64,000 bases of DNA from Methylobacillus methanolivorans (GCF_020531845.1 NZ_JAJAVF010000004.1:62001-126000); one strand, 5' to 3'; numbered from the stretch's first letter, positions 48,476 through 58,379 are shown. Numbers and translations: made by a program. Notes: generated from the letters alone by a model not told the origin.

Positions 48476-50418
48476 GTGACCGCCTGCCCTTGATCTCCTT
48501 GGTGGATATCCGCAAGCACTATGGCGGCGGAGATAAGCCACGGGTGGAAATCCTGCATGGTATTTCACTGGACATCCAAGCCGGTGAGTTTGTGGCGATT
48601 GTCGGAACTTCTGGCTCAGGAAAATCCACCTTGATGAATATCCTCGGCTGCCTGGATAAACCTAGCTCCGGACACTACGATTTTGCCGGACGTAATGTGG
48701 CCGATATGGATGCCGACGAACTGGCTTGGTTACGCCGTGAGGCATTTGGCTTCGTGTTTCAGAGTTATCACCTGATCGCCACCGAGACCGCGCAGGAAAA
48801 CGTGGAAATCCCCGCGCTTTATGCCGGCATGCCAGAGCGCGAGCGTGCAGAGCGTGCCCAGGCCTTGCTCACGAGGTTGGGGTTAGGCGAGCGCCTGCAC
48901 TATCGTCCCAAGCAATTATCCGGCGGACAGCAGCAACGTGTATCGATTGCGCGGGCACTCATGAATGGTGGTCGTATCATCCTGGCGGATGAGCCTACTG
49001 GTGCGTTGGATTCGCGTAGCGGTGAAGAGGTCATGCGCCTGCTCAACGAGCTGGCTGATGCAGGCCATACCATCATCCTGATTACGCATGACCGCGATGT
49101 GGCCGCCAATGCGCGGCGCGTGATCGAGATTCGCGATGGCCATGTCATCAGCGATACTGGCGTATTGCAGCCCTCCTTGGTAAACACTGCGCCTGCATTC
49201 AGGCTGGAAGCGGATGCCAGCAAGGTAGCCTGGCGTGGCGATATGCTAGAGGCATGCCGCGCCGCCTGGCGGGTGATGTGGGTCAACCGCTTCCGCACGG
49301 CCCTGACACTGCTGGGCATTATCATCGGTGTGGCCTCGGTGATTGTCATGATGGCCGTCGGCATGGGAACCAAGGAGCGCGTGGTGGCTGAGCTGGGTGC
49401 TTTTGGCACCAACCATATTTACGTCAGGCCCAAGCACGAAAGCTCAAAGGTGCCGGGCCGTGGCATCAGTGTGGGCGACCTTGAAGCCATTGGTGATATT
49501 CCACAGATCACCTACGTGTTGCCTAATCTTTCCGGCAACAAGGTGGTGCGTTATGGTAACCAGGATGTGCAAACCCGCATCAAGGGCTCAGGCGCGGCCA
49601 TGGCACGTATGTTGAACTGGCCGGTGGAAAAAGGCTCTTTCTTTAGTGAGGAAGATAACCAGCGCATGGCGACAGTGGCCGTCATCGGCCCGCGTCTGGC
49701 GCAGAACCTGATGCCGGATGTGGAAAACCCGGTGGGCGAGACTGTCCTGATCGGCAACGTGCCTTTCCAGGTGATTGGGGTGCTGGTTTCAAAAGGGGCG
49801 GTGACGGGAGACCAGAGCGACGACGACTTGGTGGTCATTCCCTATTCCACTGCCAGCATGCGGGTGTTCGGTGAGCGTGACCCCTCCTACGTCACCTTGG
49901 AAGTGGGAGACATGAAGCAAATTGATGCGGTGGCAAAAGCCGTGGATGATGTGCTGTTTTCCCGCCACCAGATCCGAGATTATGGGATGGAGAACGCCGC
50001 TGGTTGGATTGCCGCCCAGGCCAAGACGCAAGACAGTATGGGCATGATGCTGGCCTTGATTGCCGTGATTTCCCTCCTCGTCGGGGGTATAGGCGTGATG
50101 AATGTAATGCTGATGACCGTACGTGAACGTACGCGCGAAATCGGCATACGCATGGCGACCGGTGCCCGCCAGCGTGACATCCTGCAACAATTTCTCACCG
50201 AGGCGGTACTGGTGACCACGGTTGGCGGCGTGACTGGCGTGCTATCCGGCCTGGCGATAGGCGTCATCCTGGTGTTCTGGGGCATGCCTGTCATCTTTTC
50301 CCTGAGTGCCATTATCGGCGCTTTCTTCTGTTCCGTGATTACCGGGCTGGTCTTTGGTTTCATGCCTGCACGCCAGGCAGCCAAGCTTGACCCTGTGGTT
50401 GCCCTTGCCAGTGAGTGA
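48472..50418 (+). CDS. macB: MacB-type ABC exporter (fused ATPase and permease)
   Basis: The protein has an N-terminal ABC ATPase (Walker [10 protein letters not shown], signature LSGGQQQR, Walker [14 protein letters not shown]-loop THDRD). A membrane helix follows ([20 protein letters not shown]), then a large periplasmic domain and three C-terminal helices with [20 protein letters not shown]. The TTG start at 48472 overlaps the macA stop (TTGA) and follows GGAAG. It gives 648 residues, the length of E. coli MacB; a GTG at 48457 is an alternative. Such mechanotransmission exporters move macrolides, toxins or siderophores from the periplasm. The substrate is unknown. Confidence 0.93.
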   Translation: MSDRLPLISLVDIRKHYGGGDKPRVEILHGISLDIQAGEFVAIVGTSGSGKSTLMNILGCLDKPSSGHYDFAGRNVADMDADELAWLRREAFGFVFQSYHLIATETAQENVEIPALYAGMPERERAERAQALLTRLGLGERLHYRPKQLSGGQQQRVSIARALMNGGRIILADEPTGALDSRSGEEVMRLLNELADAGHTIILITHDRDVAANARRVIEIRDGHVISDTGVLQPSLVNTAPAFRLEADASKVAWRGDMLEACRAAWRVMWVNRFRTALTLLGIIIGVASVIVMMAVGMGTKERVVAELGAFGTNHIYVRPKHESSKVPGRGISVGDLEAIGDIPQITYVLPNLSGNKVVRYGNQDVQTRIKGSGAAMARMLNWPVEKGSFFSEEDNQRMATVAVIGPRLAQNLMPDVENPVGETVLIGNVPFQVIGVLVSKGAVTGDQSDDDLVVIPYSTASMRVFGERDPSYVTLEVGDMKQIDAVAKAVDDVLFSRHQIRDYGMENAAGWIAAQAKTQDSMGMMLALIAVISLLVGGIGVMNVMLMTVRERTREIGIRMATGARQRDILQQFLTEAVLVTTVGGVTGVLSGLAIGVILVFWGMPVIFSLSAIIGAFFCSVITGLVFGFMPARQAAKLDPVVALASE

Positions 50419-50419
50419 C

Positions 50420-51805
50420 ATGAAAGTCCTGCGTTTATTCCTATTATTGTTATTGACTGCCTGTACCCACGTTACCCCGCCGCAGTTGCAGCCGGAGGAT
50501 GGGCTGCACAATCTACCTGACCAATGGCGTAATAACGCTAGCGTAGCCGAGGCCGCTCATGCGCCTGATCAGGATTGGTGGCAGTCATTTGGTAGCCAAG
50601 CGTTGGCAGGCATGGTGCAACAAGCCCAACTGGAAAGCTACGACATTGCCGCTGCGATTGCGCGTGTTGAGCAGGCGCAGCATTTGGCGGTGGTGGCCGG
50701 TGCGCCCCTGCTGCCGGAGGTCTCTGCCTCCGGCAATATCGGTCGCCAGCAACGGCTGGGAGGAAGCAGCGATGCTAATCGCCTGAGCACCTATTCCGCT
50801 GGGCTGCTCGCTAGTTACGAAATTGATTTTTGGGGCAAGAACCGCGCTGCCTACCAAGGCGCATTGAGTAATCTCCGCGCCAGTGAGTTTGATCGTGACA
50901 GCATGCGGGTAACCCTGGGTGCTAATGTCGCCATCAGCTGGATAGAGGCCATCGGTTTGGCTGAGCGTGTCGAGATTGCCCGGCATAACCTGGAGAATGC
51001 TGAGCGGGTATTAGCCCTGGTGGAGTCACGCTACCGTGCTGGCGCTGCGACTGCGATTGAGCAGGCCCAGCAACAGGGCTTGGTGGCAAGTCAGCGCCGT
51101 ACCGTGGCCTTGTTACAACAACAGCGAGGTAATACCGAGGCAGCATTGGCCACGCTGATGTCACGTCCACTGGCTGAGCTACCGTTGGTGGCTGCCAGTG
51201 TGCGAGAGTTGCAGCCTCCACTGAGCGATGCCGGGGTGCCTTCTGTGCTGTTGACCCGCCGACCTGATATAGCCTTGGCAGAAGCCAGGTTGCTCGCTGC
51301 CGATGCCAATATCCAGGTGGCACGTGCCGCCATGCTGCCAAGTATTCGCTTAACTGGTGGTGTTTCTACTGCAAGTGAGCACTTGCGTGATCTATTTGAT
51401 GCCCCGCTGTATAACCTAGCAGCCGGGTTGGCTGCACCTATCTTCAATGCGGGCCGTCTGGCAGCCCAGCGTGACGTTGCGATTGCGCGCCGCAAGGAAC
51501 TGCTGGCGAATTACCGCCAGGCTATTATTGCCGCATTGAGCGATGTAGAGGCGGCGCTCAACCGTATTGCCGGATTGGAACAGCAGGCCATTGCGCAAAC
51601 TCTGGCGCTGGAAAATGCCGAGCGTGCTTTTGTCCTTGCCCAATCCCGCTACCAAGCCGGGGCAGAAACCATGCTGACGATGCTGGATACGCAACGTACC
51701 CTATTCACTGCGCAAGATATGGATTTGCAATTGCGCCAACAACGCCTGCAGGCCTCTGTGGATCTTTATCGCGCCTTAGGCGGTGGCTGGCAACGCTCGC
51801 AGTAG
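50420..51805 (+). CDS. Outer-membrane efflux lipoprotein (NodT/OprM-like)
   Basis: The start at 50420 (MKVLRLFLLLLLTAC) gives a lipoprotein signal with lipobox LTAC, Cys15 being acylated. The 461-residue protein has the two OEP repeats of TolC-type trimers, with ASYEIDFWGKNRAAYQGA, RRPDIALAEARLLAADANIQ and YQAGAETMLTMLDTQRTLFT. It begins one base after the macB stop and completes a tripartite exporter with MacA and MacB. A starting point further upstream inside macB would hide the lipobox. Confidence 0.93.
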   Translation: MKVLRLFLLLLLTACTHVTPPQLQPEDGLHNLPDQWRNNASVAEAAHAPDQDWWQSFGSQALAGMVQQAQLESYDIAAAIARVEQAQHLAVVAGAPLLPEVSASGNIGRQQRLGGSSDANRLSTYSAGLLASYEIDFWGKNRAAYQGALSNLRASEFDRDSMRVTLGANVAISWIEAIGLAERVEIARHNLENAERVLALVESRYRAGAATAIEQAQQQGLVASQRRTVALLQQQRGNTEAALATLMSRPLAELPLVAASVRELQPPLSDAGVPSVLLTRRPDIALAEARLLAADANIQVARAAMLPSIRLTGGVSTASEHLRDLFDAPLYNLAAGLAAPIFNAGRLAAQRDVAIARRKELLANYRQAIIAALSDVEAALNRIAGLEQQAIAQTLALENAERAFVLAQSRYQAGAETMLTMLDTQRTLFTAQDMDLQLRQQRLQASVDLYRALGGGWQRSQ

Positions 51806-51979
51806 AGGCTTGAATGCAAACCGATGTGAAGGGGCGCATTTGCTAGCTCGCCCTTTTGGTTGCCTCAACGTGTTGCATGCCTCGCCCGACGCTAAGAGGG
51901 TCTTGTCGAGATTACGCGGGATTGCCTGACGTGATTTGGTGTATAGTCATCCTCTGATTCATTCCTATTCTCAATCAGC

Positions 51980-52897
51980 ATGTCTGCCAGCAGCTCCCAA
52001 GCCATTACTCCTGAACACCTGCACAACATCAGCGCAGAAGAGCTAAAGCGTCAGCTTGCAAGCGATCCGCGAGAGGCGATGCAATGGATACTGGCCTTGG
52101 CTGAACAAGGCGAGCCAGAAGCACAAGCCTTGCTTGGACAGGCTTACCTTGACGGGCATGGCCTGGAGCCAGACCCCAGGCAGGCCAGAATCTGGTTTCG
52201 CAAGGCTGCGGAAGCGGGCCATCTGTTCGGGATGAACATGCTGGGACGAGCTTACGATCAAGGCTGGGGCGGCCCGGTGGATTATGCCTGTGCTGCGTAC
52301 TGGTTTCGCATGGCGGCCAATCAGGGGCTGGATTGGGGCATGTATAACTATGGACACCTGCTGTTGCATGGGTTGGGCGTAGAGAAAGATGAGCCACAAG
52401 CGTTCGACTGGTATAACAAGGCCGCCGAGTTAGGCCACGCCAAGTCATTGGGCGTGATCGGCAGGTTTTTCGAGGAAGGCTGGCTGGGCGAAAAAGACCT
52501 GGAAAAAGCTTTCGACTATTATCGCTGCTCTGCAGAGGCAGGCGATTTTCGTGGGCAATACAACTATGCCCTGATATTGCTGGAGCGCACCCAAGTCGAG
52601 AATTCATTGCACTGGATGCGTATTGCGCTGCTCAATGCGCATCTGGCGTTTTCCCGCACCATGGCAGCCAATTTGCTCCGACACCCTCACCCGGCTTTAC
52701 GCCAAGTGGGCATGGAAGCCTTACACAAATGCGCACAACAAGGTGATGAGGGGGATGGGTATACATACGCTAAGCGCTTGTTAAGCCAGCAAGACATCAT
52801 GAGCCTCTCCCTGGGGCGCTGGTGGCTGCGCTGCGCAGCACGTCAGGGCCATGTGCAGGCGCAACAAGAAACTTCCCTTCACATCATTCTCAGCTGA
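51980..52897 (+). CDS. Sel1-repeat protein
   Basis: The 305-residue soluble protein is made of tandem Sel1-like helical repeats of about 36 residues. Examples are EAQALLGQAYLDGHGLEPD, GMNMLGRAYDQGWGGPVDYA and WGMYNYGHLLLHGLGVEKDE. These repeats form a superhelix for protein-protein contact. There is no signal peptide, so it is cytoplasmic. Sel1 genes are often found beside TonB-dependent receptor genes. Here it lies between the exporter operon and ECF unit 2, on the same strand, but with its own 174-base leader. Confidence 0.88.
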   Translation: MSASSSQAITPEHLHNISAEELKRQLASDPREAMQWILALAEQGEPEAQALLGQAYLDGHGLEPDPRQARIWFRKAAEAGHLFGMNMLGRAYDQGWGGPVDYACAAYWFRMAANQGLDWGMYNYGHLLLHGLGVEKDEPQAFDWYNKAAELGHAKSLGVIGRFFEEGWLGEKDLEKAFDYYRCSAEAGDFRGQYNYALILLERTQVENSLHWMRIALLNAHLAFSRTMAANLLRHPHPALRQVGMEALHKCAQQGDEGDGYTYAKRLLSQQDIMSLSLGRWWLRCAARQGHVQAQQETSLHIILS

Positions 52898-52939
52898 ACA
52901 TCCTGGTCGCCATTGATTGCCATCTAGATATAATTAGCT

Positions 52940-52958
52940 AATAATAAGAATGATTTTT
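52940..52958. promoter_or_regulatory. Fur-box-like site before ECF unit 2
   Basis: Hand alignment gives 13 of 19 matches to the E. coli Fur consensus (AATAATAAGAATGATTTTT). It ends 16 bases before the GTG of the sigma gene, a position where bound Fur would block transcription or initiation. Confidence 0.6.
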
Positions 52959-52973
52959 CTTTAATTCCGGCCG

Positions 52974-53495
52974 GTGTCCAGCCACCGCTTTACTGTGCCC
53001 GCTAAGAATCCCATCATCTCCAACCTAGTGCACCAGCTTTATAGCAGCCATCATGGCTGGCTTTATGCATGGCTGCGCAAGAAGCTGGGTTGCCAGCATA
53101 TTGCAGCCGACCTAGCACACGATACCTTTGTCCGGCTGATGGTGGCCGGCAAGGCTCCCTTGCCCGAGCAGTCGCGTGCCTATCTCACCCAGATCGCCAA
53201 GGGCCTGGTGGTTGATCTTTACCGCCGGCGTCGCCTGGAGCTAGCTTACCAGGAATGGCTGCTGCAATTGCCGTCGACGGACGCCCCCTCTCCGGAAGAC
53301 CAGGCGATTGTCCTGCAGAGCCTCGTCCAGCTGGACCAAGTGCTGGATCAATTGCCGTGCAAGGTTCGCCAAGCGTTCCTGCTTTCGCGTTTTGATGGCC
53401 TCACCTATACCGAAATTGCCGTCCAGCTCGGGGTGTCGGTTGCAGCGGTGCGCAAGTATATGCTCAAGGCCGCGCAAGCCTGCATGGGGTTGTGA
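52974..53495 (+). CDS. FecI-type ECF sigma factor, unit 2
   Basis: The 173-residue sigma factor shows region 2 (LYSSHHGWLYAWLRKKLGCQ, AADLAHDTFVRLM) and region 4 (LPCKVRQAFLLSRFDGLTYT, LGVSVAAVRKYMLKAA). The start is a GTG at 52974; the N-terminal 20 residues are less conserved, and a later start is conceivable. Its TGA overlaps the FecR ATG. It heads the unit sigma-FecR-receptor-PepSY-small membrane protein. Confidence 0.92.
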   Translation: MSSHRFTVPAKNPIISNLVHQLYSSHHGWLYAWLRKKLGCQHIAADLAHDTFVRLMVAGKAPLPEQSRAYLTQIAKGLVVDLYRRRRLELAYQEWLLQLPSTDAPSPEDQAIVLQSLVQLDQVLDQLPCKVRQAFLLSRFDGLTYTEIAVQLGVSVAAVRKYMLKAAQACMGL

Positions 53496-54466
53496 TGGAG
53501 CACGGGATGGCTGCTACACCAATGCTTCAACATGAAGCGCGGTTGCGACAACAAGCGCTGGAATGGCAGGTTGTCTTATGGTCAGGGGAGGTGACAGCCG
53601 ACGAGCAGTCCGATTTTGACAATTGGCTGGCGGCCAGCGACTTGCACCGCCAAGCATGGAGTGAAATAGCGGCCATAGAGCGAAAACTGCAATTGATCCC
53701 TGCCCAAGCAGTTGAATTACTGAAAGACAAACCCGACTCGACGAAGCGCCGCCGGTTATTGCAACTGCTAGGCCTGGCGGCGGCGACAGGCGGTACGGTG
53801 CCCATCGTGCGTAACAGCGATGCGTGGCAGGCCTGGAGTGCAGACCATCACACGCACGCTGGCGAGCAGCAGCAGCTTGCCCTTTCAGATGGCAGCCAGT
53901 TGTTCCTTAATACCTCGACAGCGGTCGATATCGAATTCAATTCCCGCGAACGTCGGCTGATACTGCATCATGGCGAGATGTACGTCAGGACTGCGGCAGA
54001 CGCCGGGCAGTCTGTGCGTCCTTTCCTGATACAAACTCGCCATGGCGTTGCCCAGGCGCTTGGCTCTAAGTTCAATGTGCGCCTGAAGCAGGAAGAAACA
54101 CGGGTTTCGGTGCACGAAGGCGTGGTGCAAATCCAGCCACGCCTAGGGTCCAGTCATAGGCTGGAGCACGGTTTCCAGGCTGGATTTTCCACCCACGGGT
54201 TCACAGCTACTACGCCCAATGGCAATGAGCTTGCGTGGCTAGAGGGCAAGCTGGTGGCGGAACATGTGAGGCTGGGGGATTTCCTGGATGAATTGGGGCG
54301 TTATCGTCGGGGCACGATCCATTACGATGCAAAAGCGGCCGACATGGTGGTTTCCGGTGTTTTTCCCTTGCCTGATACAGACAGGATACTGGAGTCGCTA
54401 TTGCAGGCATTGCCTCTGCGCATCAGCTATTTCTCGCGTTATTGGGTGTCGGTACATGCCTTGTGA
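53495..54466 (+). CDS. FecR-type anti-sigma / signal transducer, unit 2
   Basis: From the ATG overlapping the sigma stop (TGATG) the protein is 323 residues. The N-terminal sigma-binding domain contains WLAASDLHRQAWSEIAAIER. An RRRLLQLLGLAAATGG stretch (residues from 85) looks like a Tat-type motif plus a membrane helix. The periplasmic FecR domain contains ALSDGSQLFLNTSTAVDIEF and GVAQALGSKFNVRL. A C-terminal STN-contact domain follows. A second ATG four codons in (53507) is also possible. Confidence 0.92.
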   Translation: MEHGMAATPMLQHEARLRQQALEWQVVLWSGEVTADEQSDFDNWLAASDLHRQAWSEIAAIERKLQLIPAQAVELLKDKPDSTKRRRLLQLLGLAAATGGTVPIVRNSDAWQAWSADHHTHAGEQQQLALSDGSQLFLNTSTAVDIEFNSRERRLILHHGEMYVRTAADAGQSVRPFLIQTRHGVAQALGSKFNVRLKQEETRVSVHEGVVQIQPRLGSSHRLEHGFQAGFSTHGFTATTPNGNELAWLEGKLVAEHVRLGDFLDELGRYRRGTIHYDAKAADMVVSGVFPLPDTDRILESLLQALPLRISYFSRYWVSVHAL

Positions 54467-54576
54467 TTGGTAGGAATGCGAGCTGAGGTAAAAAATCTAG
54501 GGCAAGCGTAGCACTTTTGTTTTTTCGTTCGGGATAGCAGTGAACACTTCTATTTCTGAACGAAGGAATTATCAAT

Positions 54577-57033
54577 ATGTTGAAGCACGCCAATCTATCG
54601 GACCGGGTACAAGTCGCGGATGTTTTTCGTATGAGCAGGCTTGCAGGCCTGTTATTGCTCTCTGGCTTGGCCAGTATGGCTTTGATACCCGGCGCTTACG
54701 CCGAAACCACACAGCCGGGCCAGGCCGCCAGGGCGTTCAATATCCCGGCCGGCAAGCTGGATCAGGTGTTGAATGCCTATGCCAAGGAGACTGGTATCTT
54801 GCTGGTGATCGACGGTAAATTGACCGAAGCCAAACAAAGCCGCGGCTTGAATGGCGCATACAACTTGCGCCAAGGCCTGGAGGCTATCCTGGCAGGTAGC
54901 GGTTTGCAGGCGGTGGTGCAGGATAACGGTAGTTACAAGTTGCAAAAAGCGTTGCAAGCCTCGCGCGCAGTCGGAGAGTCAACGGCGACCTTGCCAGAGG
55001 TGGCAGTATCGGCCAGCGCCGAGCAGGCCGATGGATTAAGCCAGGCATATCCCGGCTTGCAGGTGGCACGTGGCGGGCGCGCAGGCCTGCTGGGGCAGCG
55101 CGACTTCATGGATTTGCCATTCAATGTGACCAACTACACCTCGACTGTGATTGCTGATCAACAGGCACGCAGTATCGGCGATATCTTGCAAAATGACCCT
55201 TCGGTCAGGCAAGCCAGCGCACGCACCAACATTAATGAAGATTTTTCTATTCGTGGCTTCACCGTTGCAAGCCAGGATATTGCATTGAATGGCATGTATG
55301 GCCTGATGCCTTACTTTAGAGTGCCGATCGAAATGGTCGAGCGGGTTGAAGTATTGAAAGGTCCCAGTGCCTTGCTCAACGGCATGCCGCCAAGTGGGAA
55401 TGTAGGCGGCAGTATCAATGTCGTGCCCAAGCGCGCTGCTGATCAGCCGCTGACCCGCTTCAGTGCAAATTACATGTCGAATTCTGTCTATGGCGGCCAT
55501 GCTGACCTGGGCCGCAGGTTTGGTGAAAACAATGAGTTCGGAGTTCGCCTCAATGGCGCCTATCGCAAGGGCGATACGCGGATTGATCAGCAAGGTGTTG
55601 AGGAAATCGTTGGCAGCCTGGCACTCGATTACCGTGGCGAGCGCCTGCGCCTATCGGCAGATATCCTGCACCAGGAAGAAACGCTGGATGTGGTGGTCAG
55701 GCAGTTTACTGTTGGGACCAATCTGACGCGTATACCTGGCGCACCAGATAATCAGCTGAGTTATCCCGGCTATGGGCGTTCCAAGATGAAGGACCGTAGC
55801 ATGGTGTTACGTGGCGAGTACGATATCAATGACCAGGCGACGGTCTATGCGGGTTTTGGTAGCCGCAGAAGTGAAATGGACGCGGTAGCCGGCAATCCTT
55901 CCCTGAACGGAGCGGACGGCAGTTACAGCTCGGCGGCCGCCTGGCAGATATTCGATGTCAGCTCAAGATCAGCAGAGGCCGGCGGCCGATTCAAGTTTTC
56001 AACCGGGCCGGTTGGACACCTGGTGAGCGTAGGCGCAACGCAAGTCACGCAGAATGCAGACATCCACTTCGTTGGCGTTGGAGCGCTGATCAATAACAAC
56101 ATCTATGCACCGATCTACAGCGATACCCCCAGCACTTCAGGCTTGAACGGCAAGGCCTTGAAATATACCACCATGGAGCTGACCAGCTATGCAGTGGCAG
56201 ATACCCTGTCTTTCCTGGACGAGCGCTTGCAAATCACCCTGGGGGCCAGGCACCAGAATGTAGAGCAACAGAGTTATGCCATAGGGACAGGCCAGAAGTC
56301 TGGCGTGGGCTACGACAAAGGTGCGGTCACGCCGGTGGCGGGGATAGTATTCAAGCCCGCAGAAAACCTGGCGTTGTATGCTAATTACATCGAAGGCTTG
56401 AGTCAGGGACAGGTGGCTCCAGTGGGCACAAGCAATGTCGGGCAGATTTTCTCTCCTTATAAAACCAAACAGAAAGAAATCGGGGTGAAAGTGGATTGGG
56501 GCCGCATTGCAACCACTGCCAGTCTCTATGAAATCGAGCGGCCCAGTGCCATCACGACCGGGGGAGAATACCGGGTCAGTGGTGAACAGCGTAACCGTGG
56601 ACTGGAGCTGAATGTGTTTGGCGAAGTGGCCGCAGGTGTGCGCTTGCTGGGTGGTGGGTCATACAATCAGGGCAAGTTGACCAAGACGCAAAACGGTTTG
56701 TACGATGGCAACACCGCCATCGGGGTGCCGGATTGGCAAGTTAATCTGGGCAGCGAATGGGATACCACATTTGCACAAGGCCTCACGCTGACAGCCCGGG
56801 TGATCTACAGCAGCAAACAGTACGTAAATCAGGCCAATACGCTCTCTATTCCCAGTATCACCAGGTTCGATATAGGTGCCCGCTATAAGACCGTGCTTAA
56901 CGACACCCCATTGGTATTGCGCGCTAATATTGAGAATCTGTTCGACCGGGATTATTGGAATGCCTCCAATGACGGCTATCTGTATATTGGCACGCCACGT
57001 ACCCTGCTACTGTCCGCCACCGTTGATTTCTAG
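54577..57033 (+). CDS. TonB-dependent siderophore receptor with STN domain, unit 2
   Basis: The 818-residue outer-membrane protein has a signal peptide ending near IPGAYA. The STN domain is FNIPAGKLDQVLNAYAKETG, and the TonB-box-like stretch is TLPEVAVSAS. The plug has DLPFNVTNYTSTVIADQQAR, FSIRGFTVASQDIALNGMYG and KGPSALLNGMPPSGNVGGSI; the barrel ends ATVDF. The plug differs clearly from those of units 1 and 3 (no QSVSVVTRQRMD motif), suggesting a different substrate class. GAAGGAATT precedes the ATG. The ribosome site overlaps one arm of an inverted repeat, TTCGTTC (54524-54530) with GAACGAA (54558-54564). Confidence 0.93.
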   Translation: MLKHANLSDRVQVADVFRMSRLAGLLLLSGLASMALIPGAYAETTQPGQAARAFNIPAGKLDQVLNAYAKETGILLVIDGKLTEAKQSRGLNGAYNLRQGLEAILAGSGLQAVVQDNGSYKLQKALQASRAVGESTATLPEVAVSASAEQADGLSQAYPGLQVARGGRAGLLGQRDFMDLPFNVTNYTSTVIADQQARSIGDILQNDPSVRQASARTNINEDFSIRGFTVASQDIALNGMYGLMPYFRVPIEMVERVEVLKGPSALLNGMPPSGNVGGSINVVPKRAADQPLTRFSANYMSNSVYGGHADLGRRFGENNEFGVRLNGAYRKGDTRIDQQGVEEIVGSLALDYRGERLRLSADILHQEETLDVVVRQFTVGTNLTRIPGAPDNQLSYPGYGRSKMKDRSMVLRGEYDINDQATVYAGFGSRRSEMDAVAGNPSLNGADGSYSSAAAWQIFDVSSRSAEAGGRFKFSTGPVGHLVSVGATQVTQNADIHFVGVGALINNNIYAPIYSDTPSTSGLNGKALKYTTMELTSYAVADTLSFLDERLQITLGARHQNVEQQSYAIGTGQKSGVGYDKGAVTPVAGIVFKPAENLALYANYIEGLSQGQVAPVGTSNVGQIFSPYKTKQKEIGVKVDWGRIATTASLYEIERPSAITTGGEYRVSGEQRNRGLELNVFGEVAAGVRLLGGGSYNQGKLTKTQNGLYDGNTAIGVPDWQVNLGSEWDTTFAQGLTLTARVIYSSKQYVNQANTLSIPSITRFDIGARYKTVLNDTPLVLRANIENLFDRDYWNASNDGYLYIGTPRTLLLSATVDF

Positions 57034-57060
57034 CAGCATGGGTTGCCTTAAAGGAGCAGC

Positions 57061-58206
57061 ATGAGCATCAGAAAGTGGTATCTCGTACATAAGTGGACCA
57101 GCCTGGTTTGCACGGCATTTTTGTTGATGTTGTGCATTACCGGCCTGCCCTTGATCTTTCACGAAGAGATCGAGCATCTTTCCGGCGTGGTGGAAGCACC
57201 GCCCATGCCTGAGGATACGCCATACGCCAGCCTGGACCAGGTGGCGGATGCGGCGCGCAAGCAACGCCCGGGCGATGTCATCCGCTTTATGTTCTGGGAG
57301 CAGGACGAGCATCCCCATGTGACGCTGGTATCGATGGCAGCCTCCATGGATGCGCCTCCGGATGAAGGCAAGATCGTGCTGATCGATAGCCGCACGGCCA
57401 AGGTGCTGGATGAGCCGCCGCCTGATCGCGGCTTTATGTACGTGATGCTCAAGCTGCACGTGGACATGTTTGCCGGCTTGCCCGGCATGCTGTTCCTCGG
57501 TTTCATGGGCCTGCTGTTCGCAGTGGCGATCATCTCCGGCATCGTGCTGTATCACCCTTTCATGCGGCGGCTGGATTTCGGCACTATCCGGCGCGAGAAG
57601 CAAGCGCGCCTGAAGTGGCTGGATGTGCACAACCTGCTGGGCGTTGCCACCCTGGTCTGGGCACTGGTGGTAGGCCTGACCGGCACCATCAATACCCTGA
57701 GCCAGATCGTGATCTTCATCTGGCAAAGCGACCAGATGGCGCAGATGACGGCGCCTTACAAAGGCTTGCCGGCACCTAAAACACTGGGATCGCTGCAAGC
57801 CTCGATGGAGACGGCCCAACAGGCCATTCCCGATATGCACACGAGTTTTGTTGCCTTCCCCGGCAGCATGTTTTCCAGCCCGCACCATTACACCGTGTTC
57901 ATGAAGGGCAATACCCCGGTGACCTCGCGCTTGCTCAAGCCCGCGCTGGTGGATGCGCAAACGACGAAGCTGACCGATGCGCGTGAGATGCCTTGGTACG
58001 TCAAGACCCTGTTGCTATCGCAACCCCTGCATTTTGGCGATTACGGCGGCCTGCCATTGAAGATTATCTGGACCTTGCTGGACTTGATCACCATCGTGGT
58101 GTTGGGCAGCGGCCTTTATCTCTGGCTGCAACGCCGCAAGCAGACTGAAAAACGCATCAGTGAGTTGGAGCAAAAGCATGCTGCCATGGCAGGAGGCAAG
58201 CCATGA
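57061..58206 (+). CDS. PepSY-associated membrane protein (iron-siderophore utilisation type)
   Basis: The 381-residue inner-membrane protein has four membrane helices. The first is near residues 15-33 (CTAFLLMLCITGLPLIFHEE). Two central ones include GLLFAVAIISGIVLYHPFMR and LGVATLVWALVVGLTGTINT, and one lies near the C-terminus (DLITIVVLGSGLYLWLQRRK). It has the PepSY_TM layout, with the histidines LHVDMFAG and DVHNLLG that suit haem or flavin-linked ferric reduction. Such proteins accompany siderophore receptors and are thought to reduce Fe(III)-siderophore; activity here is inferred. AAAGGAG precedes the ATG. The stop overlaps the next gene (ATGA). Confidence 0.88.
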   Translation: MSIRKWYLVHKWTSLVCTAFLLMLCITGLPLIFHEEIEHLSGVVEAPPMPEDTPYASLDQVADAARKQRPGDVIRFMFWEQDEHPHVTLVSMAASMDAPPDEGKIVLIDSRTAKVLDEPPPDRGFMYVMLKLHVDMFAGLPGMLFLGFMGLLFAVAIISGIVLYHPFMRRLDFGTIRREKQARLKWLDVHNLLGVATLVWALVVGLTGTINTLSQIVIFIWQSDQMAQMTAPYKGLPAPKTLGSLQASMETAQQAIPDMHTSFVAFPGSMFSSPHHYTVFMKGNTPVTSRLLKPALVDAQTTKLTDAREMPWYVKTLLLSQPLHFGDYGGLPLKIIWTLLDLITIVVLGSGLYLWLQRRKQTEKRISELEQKHAAMAGGKP

Positions 58207-58379
58207 CCAAGCGATTCATGCAGATATGGGGTTGGCCTATCATCTTGGCATTGCTAACCACATTCGGCTTGTTGGCGGCCTTGCTGGGAATTGGCCTCTG
58301 GCATTGGCTATCCTGGGTAGCATTGTCAGTGCCTATTGGGGTGATTGGGCATTATTGGTCCAAGCCGGGCAACAAGTAG
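58203..58379 (+). CDS. 58-residue membrane protein coupled to the PepSY gene
   Basis: The ORF starts in the ATGA overlap with the PepSY gene and encodes MTKRFMQIWGWPIILALLTT, continuing to YWSKPGNK. It has two membrane helices (residues about 12-29 and 33-50) with a GIGLWHWLSW turn. Short proteins with an IWGWP...WLSW pattern are often annotated as hypothetical next to PepSY proteins in siderophore loci of Proteobacteria. That is a recollection of the pattern, not a search result. The coupled start, composition and position support a real gene that a 60-residue cut-off would miss. Confidence 0.8.
   Translation: MTKRFMQIWGWPIILALLTTFGLLAALLGIGLWHWLSWVALSVPIGVIGHYWSKPGNK

Noticed and set aside
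51829..51857. Hairpin after the outer-membrane factor gene as terminator
   Set aside because: The stem needs a bulged base and the T-run is only four long; not convincing.
57007..57960. 317-codon open frame on the minus strand
   Set aside because: It is antisense to the PepSY gene, and its His/Gln/Arg-rich translation is typical of a shadow frame. The plus-strand protein has clear membrane helices and a strong ribosome site.
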